In this document: in pieces, positions 1 to 5,922 of the stretch
Position numbering within the stretch: the stretch's first letter is position 1
Layout of the letters: every line of letters begins with the position of its first letter
Made by a program: the position numbers and the translations under genes
From: Oligoflexia bacterium
Lineage (GTDB): Bacteria > Myxococcota_A > UBA796 > UBA2385
Length of the DNA stretch: 7,473 nt
NCBI GenBank assembly: GCA_013152105.1
Contig: JAADHA010000385.1
Location: 1-7,473, forward strand
Reading direction: 5' to 3'
The notes under the pieces: generated by a model
What the model was told of the DNA's origin: nothing
What the model saw: only the letters and a program-made list of their open reading frames with translations
The model's database searches: none

Positions 1-114
1 TCGCCGCGATGAGGGTGCCGGCGGGTCGGTGTCCGGTGGGGGAGCCAGGGCCAGGGCCGCGATGGCCAGCCCTGCGGTCGCGGACAGGAGAACCCACCGA
101 AGTTTGTGGGCCAT
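1..114 (-). CDS. Small exported protein, copy A (N-terminal part only)
   Basis: Only the first 38 codons lie in the window; the rest is beyond the left edge. The start ATG (112-114) shares its A with the TGA of the upstream lipoprotein (TGATG on the minus strand), which suggests translational coupling. A purine-rich GGAAGGAG (117-124) within the last lipoprotein codons is the likely ribosome binding site. The product begins MAHKLRWVLLSATAGLAIAA and continues ALALAPPPDTDPPAP. That is a clear Sec signal peptide: positive n-region (K4, R6), hydrophobic core about 7-24, probable cleavage after ALA near residue 24, then a Pro/Asp-rich linker. The last 92 bases of this stretch are identical to copy B at 1061-1152, so the mature protein probably resembles the one encoded at 719-1060. 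Function unknown. Confidence is high for an exported protein and low for its role. Confidence 0.75.
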   Translation of the reverse strand, partial: MAHKLRWVLLSATAGLAIAALALAPPPDTDPPAPSSRR

Positions 115-671
115 CACTCCTTCCACGGGTAGGTGTCGACATCAATCTTCGTCAGGGTGGCCTCGAAATCGGTGAACGAGACGGTGTCGGGGATGGTGAC
201 CACGGAGTAGGGGCAACCGATCTCCTGGCCAGGATCTATGAGAGTCTCAAGGACCTCGTCCAGCAGCAGCGTGTCACCGGAGCTTGCGACCCGGTCCATG
301 TACAGCTTGTTTTCCATGGTCGGGCAAATTGTCAGGAAGGACAGGATCGCCTGCTTGCCATCGAGGTCGATGGTAGGTGGATCCAGCTTGATGTTGTCCT
401 TGAACAGGGTGGCGAATTCCCCATCGTCGCCTGTCCACAGCACCTGAATATCCTCGCACAAAGCGCTAGTCCAGGTAGCGGGCTTCTTCACACCGCAATA
501 GGCGACTCCATCATTTACTCCCTCGACCACGAGCTCGAAAGGAATCGTGTCGCCCTCGGTCCCGGTATCGTCCGCCGGCGTGGTGGCCGTGCCGCACGCG
601 CCGAGGATGATGAAGAAGAAGCACACCAGGACTGTACGATGGGTGTCTGTGTGAAAGGCGTCTGTGCTCAT
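114..671 (-). CDS. PrcB-like lipoprotein, copy A
   Basis: A 185-residue predicted lipoprotein. I chose the ATG at 671 because it follows a GGAG ribosome binding site and gives a normal signal peptide; the in-frame ATG at 722 would add an unrelated 17 residues. The n-region holds H/R residues, then a core with FFFII and the lipobox LGAC (Cys26), followed by a disordered TTPADDTGTEGDT linker. The mature part (about 43-185) has four cysteines (59, 72, 116, 153), all kept in copy B and so probably two disulfides. It reads like the PrcB C-terminal domain: an opening PFELVVEG strand, a central LDPPTIDLDGKQAILSFL segment matching 'iDF.k.avla', and a late CPYSVVTIPDTVSF strand matching 'Py.iV.ip'. 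PrcB is an accessory lipoprotein of the subtilisin-like dentilisin in Treponema denticola, and a subtilisin-like gene lies upstream here. The domain match is from memory and needs a profile search. It probably sits on the outer-membrane inner leaflet or the cell surface. Confidence 0.75.
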   Translation of the reverse strand: MSTDAFHTDTHRTVLVCFFFIILGACGTATTPADDTGTEGDTIPFELVVEGVNDGVAYCGVKKPATWTSALCEDIQVLWTGDDGEFATLFKDNIKLDPPTIDLDGKQAILSFLTICPTMENKLYMDRVASSGDTLLLDEVLETLIDPGQEIGCPYSVVTIPDTVSFTDFEATLTKIDVDTYPWKE

Positions 672-701
672 GCGATGCTCCGTTGTTTCCAAGGGGTCAG
701 G

Positions 702-722
702 ATCAAATATATAACAGTTCAA
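702..722 (-). promoter_or_regulatory. Candidate promoter upstream of lipoprotein copy A
   Basis: An AT-rich island in otherwise GC-rich DNA. On the minus strand it contains TATATT (706-711), one mismatch from TATAAT, with a TG a few bases upstream. It lies about 35-40 bases before the lipoprotein ATG in the 47-base gap after the exported gene of copy B. I see no good -35 hexamer. It is absent in front of copy B, where the peptidase fragment runs almost into the lipoprotein gene. Confidence 0.25.
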
Positions 723-1166
723 TGGTCCTGGAGAGTGGGCGCCGCGCCGAAATAGGGGCTCAGTCGCGTGATGCCCAGCTCGGCCCGAGTGCGCTGGATC
801 CGTAGGAGCTGATCGACCGTCCAGCGGGACTGATCGTAGTCGCGCTGGCCGAACAGGTGCCGGTTGGCGTCGAAGAAAGCGCGGCGGTCGGCGTCGGTGA
901 GTTGGATTTCGGCCAGGCGGTCGCTGATCTCGGAGCCGACATCTTCGACTCCCTGGGCCTGGAGACCGGCAACGACTGTGTCAGACTGGTCGAGCAGGGC
1001 CTGGGTGGCAGCCGAGCCCAGCTTGGGTCGCATGCTGTGAAGCTGGAAGGCCCGCACGTTTCGCCGCGATGAGGGTGCCGGCGGGTCGGTGTCCGGTGGG
1101 GGAGCCAGGGCCAGGGCCGCGATGGCCAGCCCTGCGGTCGCGGACAGGAGAAAGTTTGTGGGCCAT
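719..1166 (-). pseudogene. Small exported protein, copy B (frameshifted)
   Basis: The start ATG (1164-1166) lies 2 bases after the lipoprotein stop and has a consensus AGGAGG at 1172-1177. The reading frame fails after five codons. Compared with copy A, 8 bases (93-100 in copy A) are missing between 1152 and 1153, so translation from ATG gives MAHKLSPVRDRRAGHRG..., an Arg/Gly/Pro-rich 61-residue peptide with no signal sequence. The ancestral frame is open below the deletion. It still encodes the hydrophobic core LLSATAGLAIAALALAPPPD, then NVRAFQLHSMRPKLG and a largely helical, charged region ending TRLSPYFGAAPTLQDH at 719. A GTG at 1057 could start a 112-residue product, but it lacks a signal peptide and has no convincing ribosome binding site. 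No family recognised. Most likely a recent pseudogene. Confidence 0.75.
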
Positions 1167-1168
1167 CG

Positions 1169-1762
1169 CTACCTCCTGCTATACCACGGGTTGCCATCGA
1201 CGAAGACCTCTGTCAGGGTGGCCTCGGCATTGGTGAACGAGACGGTGTCGGGGATGGTGACCACGAAGTAGGGGCAAGCGGCGAAGGCATCACCCTCCTT
1301 GGGCTTCTCCAGGATCTCCTCCAGCAGCAGTGTGTCACCGGAGCTTGCGATCCGGTCCATGTACAACCGGTCCCCGTCGTCCCCGCAGCCTGGCAGGTAG
1401 GAGAGGATGGCCTGCTTGCCATCGAGGTCGATGGCAGGTGGGTCCAGCTTGATGTTGTCCGCGAACAGGGTGGCGAATTCATCCTTGTCGCCTGTCCACA
1501 GAGTGGCTAGATCCTCCTGCCCGCAGGCGGGCCAGATGGTGGGCTTCTTCACACCGCAATAGGCGACTCCATCATTTACTCCCTCGACCACGAGCTCGAA
1601 AGGAATCGTGTCGCCCTCGGTCCCGGTGTCGGCTTCGGTTCCGGTATCGTCCGCCGGCGTGGTGGCCGTGCCGCACGCGCCGAGGATGATGATGAAGAAG
1701 AAGAAGAAGAAGCACACCAGGACTGCGCGATGGGTGTCTGCGTGGAAGGTGTGTGTACTCAT
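1169..1762 (-). CDS. PrcB-like lipoprotein, copy B
   Basis: A 197-residue lipoprotein, paralogue of the one at 114-671. I chose the ATG at 1762 over the in-frame ATG at 1774 because a GGAG lies just upstream and the start is conserved in both copies. The signal peptide has an unusual core of six Phe and three Ile codons, then LGAC (lipid-modified Cys30), followed by a linker with GTE/DT repeated (ADDTGTEADTGTEGDT). The mature domain keeps the four cysteines of copy A (69, 80, 126, 163) and the PFELVVEGVNDGVAYCGVKK, LDPPAIDLDGKQAILSYL and CPYFVVTIPDTVSF blocks that resemble the PrcB C-terminal domain. The stretches at about 75-90 and 124-162 differ strongly from copy A. The gene starts 14 bases after the subtilisin-like fragment, so the two were probably cotranscribed. 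The role as a peptidase accessory or folding partner is inferred from the dentilisin system. Confidence 0.75.
   Translation of the reverse strand: MSTHTFHADTHRAVLVCFFFFFFIIILGACGTATTPADDTGTEADTGTEGDTIPFELVVEGVNDGVAYCGVKKPTIWPACGQEDLATLWTGDKDEFATLFADNIKLDPPAIDLDGKQAILSYLPGCGDDGDRLYMDRIASSGDTLLLEEILEKPKEGDAFAACPYFVVTIPDTVSFTNAEATLTEVFVDGNPWYSRR
1172..1177 (-). promoter_or_regulatory. Consensus Shine-Dalgarno of exported gene, copy B
   Basis: AGGAGG on the minus strand, 5 bases before the ATG at 1166 and overlapping the last two Arg codons (RR) of the lipoprotein. It fixes the intended start of the copy B exported gene, and so shows that its frame is broken rather than misread. Copy A uses a different but equivalent purine run at 117-124. 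Confidence 0.6.
1685..1711. repeat. Trinucleotide repeats in lipoprotein B signal peptide
   Basis: On the plus strand, three GAT units (1685-1693) are followed by six GAA units (1694-1711). On the coding strand they read six TTC (Phe) and three ATC (Ile) codons in the hydrophobic core of the signal peptide. Copy A has two GAT (606-611) and three GAA (612-620). The in-frame length change is consistent with slippage. Confidence 0.85.
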
Positions 1763-1776
1763 GCGATGCTCCATTG

Positions 1777-2535
1777 TTACTGAATACCAGTGTCGGGACC
1801 GTCCGCGTCGTCTCGGGCGCGGTCTTCCCAGTAGAAGGCGGTGTAGACGGCCCGCTTCTGCTGGCCATAGTAGTCATCGGGGTCCAGGTCGGCGGGGATG
1901 CTCAGTCCGGTGATGTCGATCCGCCACCTACGGTCTCGAACTGGGCCACCTATCCAGAGCCGGTGGACATCGGGGGTGTTGGTGGCGTAGGTGTAGCAGA
2001 GTGCGGAGTCCTCATCGCAGACCCGGGTCCGCAGTTGGGCGGGGAAGCCGAAGGGCTGGTTGACGTTGGGTTCATACCACCATACCACCGCCTTGAACCA
2101 GTCCACAGCGGTGGGAATGGCCTGGTTGACACCGTAGGCGTCGGGGTAGAGCGGGATCGAGGTCGTGTCGCCGTCGCTGAGAACGCGCTTGACGAAGGCA
2201 AAGCGATAGGGCGCGTCCAAGCCCTCGGGCGTCCACAGGCGCATGCGAAGCCGGCCGGTTCCCCACAGATCGTCGACGGGCGTCGTGGCGGTCGCCTTGC
2301 CGCCGGACTCGAGCTGGCCATCCCCCATCAGCAGCAGCATGGCGTGCAGGAAGCCGGGCTGGTTGGCGATGGACGCTCCCCACTTGTCGATGAGCTGGTG
2401 TTTGAGGTTGGCCGCACCACCGGCCGCGATGGGGGCGGCGAAGCTGGTACCAACGTGACCGGTGGTGGAATAGGTGTTGTCGTACTCGGGCAGGCCACCC
2501 GCCGACCGTCCGGCAGCCGCCGTCACGTCGACCAC
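1777..2535 (-). pseudogene. Subtilisin-like (S8) peptidase, C-terminal fragment
   Basis: A 252-codon stretch read from a GTG at 2535; no proper ribosome binding site supports that start, and the frame stays open further upstream. It begins VDVTAAAG, matching the 'vDv.ApG' strand of S8 peptidases. After YSTTGHVGTSFAAPIAAG it carries the nucleophile Ser31 in the classic GTSxAAP motif. The following helix and WGTGRLRMRLW block are also family-like. Residues about 140-252 form a beta-rich accessory region with Cys173 and Cys180. The catalytic Asp and His segments are absent from both this fragment and the one upstream, so it cannot be an active S8 enzyme as it stands. It ends 14 bases before lipoprotein B. 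Identification as S8 is firm; whether this piece is translated is unknown. Confidence 0.75.
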
Positions 2536-3128
2536 GGGTCTGCCAAACGCGTCACCACCACGTGAGCTGTTGCCAGCTTGGCAACCAGGTCGGCTTGCAG
2601 CGCCTCGACTTCGGTCTTCCGCGCTTCGATGGCGATCAGGCGATCCTCCATCTGGTCCAGCACGAAGGTCGGGTCCGTGTCGGCCAGGCCGGGTCCGACC
2701 TGGGGCAGGTTGAGGGACGGCTGCTCGGCCAGCTTGATGGTGAAGGTCTCGGTCTCACCCGCCGCAGCCGTGTCGAGCCAGTCCTGCACCAACGAATCGA
2801 TCTCGATGCTTGCTGCTGGCATCGTGGTGCCACTGGCGCGCTGGGGCTGGAATGCCGCCAGGTCCGCGTCGCTTGCGTCAGGGCTTGTGTCCCGCCAGGC
2901 GGCCTCGATCTGTGCCTGGGTCAGGGCGCGGGGCTGGTCTTCTACCAGGTCCAGCTCATAGACGACATCGCCGCCCTCAGAGTCCTGGGAGACGCTGCCG
3001 ATGAGGGCGTAGTGCCGGCCATCGGGATCGCTCAACTCGTCGAAGTCGATGGTGAACTCCGTGCCATCGTCCAGCGAAACCCGGCGCGCAAAGATGCCTG
3101 CCTGCCTGCCTGCCTGCCTGCCTGCCAT
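2523..3128 (-). pseudogene. Peptidase N-terminal (propeptide-like) fragment
   Basis: A 201-codon frame from the ATG at 3128, preferred because GGAGG (3134-3138) lies 5 bases upstream; an ATG at 3167 is in frame but has no such site. It opens MAGRQAGRQAGIFARR, where AGRQ is encoded by a tetranucleotide repeat. There is no signal peptide. A beta-rich acidic part follows (SLDDGTEFTIDFDELSDPDG), then a charged helical region with EARKTEVEALQADLVAKL. The end HVVVTRLADP resembles the last strand of an S8 propeptide or pre-catalytic region. The frame stops at 2523, overlapping the C-terminal fragment in a different frame by 13 bases. I read the pair as one peptidase gene with a large out-of-frame internal deletion. 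Attribution of this half to S8 rests mostly on position and is less certain. Confidence 0.55.
3096..3126. repeat. Tetranucleotide repeat (GCCT)7.75 at the gene start
   Basis: Seven full GCCT units plus GCC on the plus strand (AGGC units on the coding strand). The run directly abuts, and shares a base with, the start codon at 3126-3128 of the peptidase fragment. Because 4 is not a multiple of 3, gain or loss of one unit shifts the downstream frame. This is the layout of phase-variable contingency genes. Confidence 0.9.
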
Positions 3129-3133
3129 GTTGA

Positions 3134-3138
3134 CCTCC
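3134..3138 (-). promoter_or_regulatory. Shine-Dalgarno that places the peptidase start at 3128
   Basis: GGAGG on the minus strand, 5 bases from the ATG at 3128. The alternative ATG at 3167 has no purine-rich element at usable distance. The site puts the tetranucleotide repeat immediately after the start codon. Confidence 0.55.
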
Positions 3139-3180
3139 ACTGGGGATCCGACAGTCAACGACACCATGCCACGGACTCAC

Positions 3181-3210
3181 GGCACTCGTAAGCGCTTTTC
3201 GCCGAGTGTC
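3181..3210 (-). terminator. Hairpin between the Uma2 gene and the peptidase fragment
   Basis: GGCACTCG (3181-3188) pairs with CGAGTGTC (3203-3210) over 8 base pairs including one G-U. GCG/CGC within the loop can add 3 more pairs. It starts 3 bases after the Uma2 stop (3214). No T-run follows on either strand, so it is not a canonical intrinsic terminator; it could be an RNA-processing or mRNA-stabilising hairpin instead. Confidence 0.35.
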
Positions 3211-3213
3211 CCC

Positions 3214-3798
3214 TCAACCAGCCTCTTCAATCCCGAAGAAGCGTCCCACATCGAACTTCACTGCGTCGAAGGGCGCCAGGCCGAGGTGCTCGCCTGGCCA
3301 GGCCGTCTGGTGGATCACATAGCCCTGGTCGGTCCAGCGCATCACCTGGACAAACATCGCGTCGGGGTCCACGGTCCAGTACCAGGGGACCTGGTGCTGT
3401 TGGAGCAGGCGGCGTTTCTCGCCCAGGTCGCGCCGCATGGTCGAGGGTGAGAGGACCTCGCAGACCCAGTCAGGTCGGTCGGTCACGGGAAAGCCAGTGG
3501 GGCGGTTCGGCACGCGGTCGCGCATCCAGCCGGCGATGTCGGGTCGGATGACATCGTACATTGCCAGTTCGATGTCCACCTCGGTGAGGATCCACCAGCC
3601 TCCGGGCCCGGCGCCGCCGGGCCGACGGTCGAAGGGATGCCAGACCTGCCCGACCACCGCCGACTGGGCGGTGCCGTGCCGCCCCGACGGCGCCGCCTTC
3701 TGCACGATGTCGCCCCCCAGGATCTCAAAGCGGCCGTCGGGATCCAGGCTGAGCAGGTCGGCGGCGGTGGCGAGCTTGGGGGCGGTGCTGGCGGACAT
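3214..3798 (-). CDS. Uma2 family endonuclease
   Basis: A complete 194-residue protein of normal length for the Uma2 (DUF820) family, whose fold is of the PD-(D/E)XK nuclease type. Visible landmarks in order: FEILGGDIV (24-32), a strand ILTEVDIEL (70-78), RPDIAGW (85-91) with the metal-binding Asp87, PDWVCEVLSPST (109-120) with Glu114, D124 and K128 in RRDLGEKRR, and the family-typical VPWYWTVDP (137-145). The core family residues are present, so it looks intact. Biological substrates of Uma2 proteins are poorly defined. The gene starts 36 bases after the TRAP permease stop on the same strand and ends 46 bases before the alternative peptidase start at 3167. Nothing ties its function to either neighbour, and it may be an independent insertion. 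Confidence 0.9.
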   Translation of the reverse strand: MSASTAPKLATAADLLSLDPDGRFEILGGDIVQKAAPSGRHGTAQSAVVGQVWHPFDRRPGGAGPGGWWILTEVDIELAMYDVIRPDIAGWMRDRVPNRPTGFPVTDRPDWVCEVLSPSTMRRDLGEKRRLLQQHQVPWYWTVDPDAMFVQVMRWTDQGYVIHQTAWPGEHLGLAPFDAVKFDVGRFFGIEEAG

Positions 3799-3834
3799 GG
3801 ACTCAGTGTAGCCCAGCCGCCGTCGCCCGGGGCC

Positions 3835-5919
3835 CTATCCCCAGAACAGTGGCACAAAGGCCACCAGCAGCAGGCTGATTCCCATGACGACCATCGGCAC
3901 GATGATGTGCTCGTGGCGCGAGAAAAAGCCCTCGCCCGGCCGCGCGACGATGTCGGCGGCGTCCCCCACGACCTGTCGGGTCAAGAGCTGGTTGAGCGCG
4001 ACCGGTGGGGTCAGGTAGCCCAGCTCGAAGGCCACCAGGACCATCATCCAGAAGTGGACTGGGTCGATGCCGTTGCGGTAGGCGATGTCCGCGACGGTGA
4101 CGCTGACCAGGATGACCGCACCCATGGGGTCCATGGTCATTCCGATGAGGACCATGATGACGACCAGGATTCCCATGGTCAGCAAGGGGCTGCCGATGGT
4201 CACGGGCACCAGGGCCATCAGCTCGGATCGCTCGACGACCCCGCCCAAGGCGACGGTGGCGGCCATCAGGAAGAGCAGGGCGCCGACGTGCTGGCCGGTC
4301 ACCAGGGTGGCTCGGAAGACGCTGGCGGGGACCGAGGGGAGTTTTGGTGCTTGGGGCTGTCGGTGGGTCTTCCAGCGTTCCCATGCCAACACCAGGATCA
4401 GCAGGACGGGCAGGATCCAGGGGGCGCTGCGCTCGTTGAGGGGCGCGTTCAGGCCATAGGCGTAAAAGGCGATGAGGGCGACCGCGATAAGCAGCGGGCT
4501 TACCAGGCGGCGGGCCGCAGCCAGGGTGGCGGGCAACGCTTCCGAGACCGGCGCGACGGTGAATTTCGGCCGGTAGATGACGACCAGGACCAGCAGGTAG
4601 ACCAGGGCGGTCAGGGCGAAGACCGACAAGCCGCTGTGGTAGAGCTGGTCGGTGGTGACTTCTTTGTTCAGGCTGGCGATGAGCACGACGACCAGGCAGG
4701 GGCGCAGCACCACGCCCAGGCTACCGGACATGGCGGTGACCAGTCGGGCCTGCTTTGGCGTGGCGCCGGCCTGACGCAGCTCGTCGAAGATGAGGGCACC
4801 CGCCGCGATGACGAAGATCCCCGAGGCCCCGCTGTAGGCGGTCGGCAGGGCGGCGGCGATGACCACGACGAAGGCCATCAGGGGCACGGGCAGCCGCCAG
4901 GGGCGCAGCAGGTCAAAGGCGCGCGACGCCAGCGAGGTCCGCTCCAGCAGCATGCCGGTCCACACGTAGAGCGCCACGGCCAGGTAGACCGACGGGATCT
5001 GCGCGAACTTGTGCAGGTAGATGGCCTGGCCGCTGCTGTGGTGTTCGACAAGCAGAAACCACCCCCCCGCCAGGATCATCATCCAGGCGTAGAGGGGCAC
5101 GACCAGCAGCATCGCCGCGATGCGCCCGCCGGGACGCAAGCCCGGGGGCGGCCGCAACAGGTGCCAAAGGTTGATCGCCGCCAAGCACGCGAATCCCACC
5201 GCCCACAGCAGGGGGATACCGGCGTTCTCGACCGTCATCTGGAGGCCGATCTTCACCTGCCAGTCGGCATAGGCCGAGGCGGTCATCAAGAGATGTGCGA
5301 CGAGCTGGCTTGCCTGGCTGAGTCTGTGCTCGCCGATCGTGCGAGCGGGCTTGAGGGCGATGTGGGTCCGCAAAAAGGTGGCCTGGATCCCGCCCAAGAG
5401 CAGGACGATCGACAGCAGATGCAGCCCAAGCGCCAGCTTGGCCAGATCCCGGAAGATGTGCTCGACAAAGCGCCAGGCGAGGACGGCTGGAGTCAGCCGG
5501 GACAGGGCGTCTTCATAGGCGGCGTGCTGGGCCGTACACTGGGTGACCAGGGCCTTGGCGGCGGGGCAAGGCACGCCCGCGGGGCCCGTGGCGCCGTCCC
5601 CGGCGGTCGCGAAGGGATCGGCGAAGGGGTCGTCGCCATCGGCGTCACCGAAGGGATCATCCGATCCGCTGGGCGCGGCGGAGGGCTGCACGCAGGTCTT
5701 CAACTTTGCCTGGGCCGCGTCGAGATCGCAGGCGGGCGCTTGGGGATCCTCGCGCAGATCCAGCGCGTAGCCGGACCAGATCGCGTCGCCGGCCTTGACC
5801 ATCTGGGCGTCGATCTTGTCGGCGGTCTGCTGGAGGAGGATCAGGGCGAGCACGGCGAGCAGCGCCACGGCGACGACTCGCGGCACCAGGCCCCGCTCGG
5901 CCGGGTCAGGCACGCCCAC
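3835..5919 (-). CDS. Fused TRAP transporter permease (DctQM type)
   Basis: A 694-residue inner-membrane permease of the tripartite ATP-independent periplasmic family, expected to use an ion gradient to import a solute delivered by the binding protein encoded just upstream. The N-terminal DctQ-like part has a helix at about 13-30 and three more near 156-180, 203-218 and 236-255. Between the first two lies a periplasmic insert (35-148) with Cys64, 76, 118 and 128 and an acidic DPF-rich linker. The DctM-like part follows, with helices from about 266 on. Family landmarks are LPTAYSGASGIF (358-369), MTMDPMGA (594-601), GIDPVHFW (617-624) and the terminal GYLTPPVALN (634-643). Where DctM proteins usually have a PPS motif, this one has LRPCLV (405-410). 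The GTG at 5919 follows the upstream TAA by 3 bases; a GTG at 5913 is better spaced from AAGGGG and may be the true start, giving 692 residues. Confidence 0.88.
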   Translation of the reverse strand: MGVPDPAERGLVPRVVAVALLAVLALILLQQTADKIDAQMVKAGDAIWSGYALDLREDPQAPACDLDAAQAKLKTCVQPSAAPSGSDDPFGDADGDDPFADPFATAGDGATGPAGVPCPAAKALVTQCTAQHAAYEDALSRLTPAVLAWRFVEHIFRDLAKLALGLHLLSIVLLLGGIQATFLRTHIALKPARTIGEHRLSQASQLVAHLLMTASAYADWQVKIGLQMTVENAGIPLLWAVGFACLAAINLWHLLRPPPGLRPGGRIAAMLLVVPLYAWMMILAGGWFLLVEHHSSGQAIYLHKFAQIPSVYLAVALYVWTGMLLERTSLASRAFDLLRPWRLPVPLMAFVVVIAAALPTAYSGASGIFVIAAGALIFDELRQAGATPKQARLVTAMSGSLGVVLRPCLVVVLIASLNKEVTTDQLYHSGLSVFALTALVYLLVLVVIYRPKFTVAPVSEALPATLAAARRLVSPLLIAVALIAFYAYGLNAPLNERSAPWILPVLLILVLAWERWKTHRQPQAPKLPSVPASVFRATLVTGQHVGALLFLMAATVALGGVVERSELMALVPVTIGSPLLTMGILVVIMVLIGMTMDPMGAVILVSVTVADIAYRNGIDPVHFWMMVLVAFELGYLTPPVALNQLLTRQVVGDAADIVARPGEGFFSRHEHIIVPMVVMGISLLLVAFVPLFWG

Positions 5920-5922
5920 CCC

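Larger units (their letters stand above)
1..688. repeat. Tandem duplication, copy A (lipoprotein + start of exported gene)
   Basis: This segment matches 1061-1778 in the same orientation. Bases 1-92 are identical to 1061-1152, and a second block around 508-566, within the lipoprotein N-terminal coding part, is identical to about 1567-1626. The middle of the lipoprotein gene is clearly diverged. Similarity ends at about 688, just upstream of the lipoprotein start. The counterpart of 719-1060 must lie left of the window, giving a unit of roughly 1.06 kb. Confidence 0.9.
1061..1778. repeat. Tandem duplication, copy B
   Basis: Second copy of the lipoprotein plus exported-protein unit, directly repeated with copy A at an offset of about 1060-1090 bases. 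Differences from copy A: the 8-bp deletion at 1152/1153, expanded ATC and TTC codon runs in the lipoprotein signal peptide, an extra 18 bp (ADTGTE) in the linker, two extra C-terminal residues in the lipoprotein, and scattered substitutions through its middle. Confidence 0.9.

Noticed and set aside
9..755. Plus-strand open frame opposite the lipoprotein
   Set aside because: The minus strand encodes a lipobox protein duplicated with conserved cysteines; the plus frame has no recognisable features and no ribosome binding site.
1145..1160. Programmed +1 frameshift at CTT-T in the copy B exported gene
   Set aside because: CTT followed by T can slip by +1, and this would restore the signal peptide frame. 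However, copy A shows that the frame difference comes from a simple 8-bp deletion, and there is no stop codon or stimulator as in the prfB-type site.
2555..2575. AGN reading in the frame upstream of the peptidase C-terminal fragment as an oxyanion-hole motif
   Set aside because: The spacing to the catalytic Ser (42 residues) is shorter than the roughly 65 seen in subtilisin, and the residues before it are not family-like. It lies in the presumed deletion junction and may be chance.
1753..3191. Two plus-strand open frames opposite the peptidase fragments
   Set aside because: They are Gly/Val/Arg-rich shadows of the minus-strand frames, which carry the GTSFAAP motif and family-like segments.
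3799..3815. TACACT (-10-like) just upstream of the Uma2 start
   Set aside because: A leaderless transcript would be required and no -35 element is visible; a six-base match alone is weak evidence.
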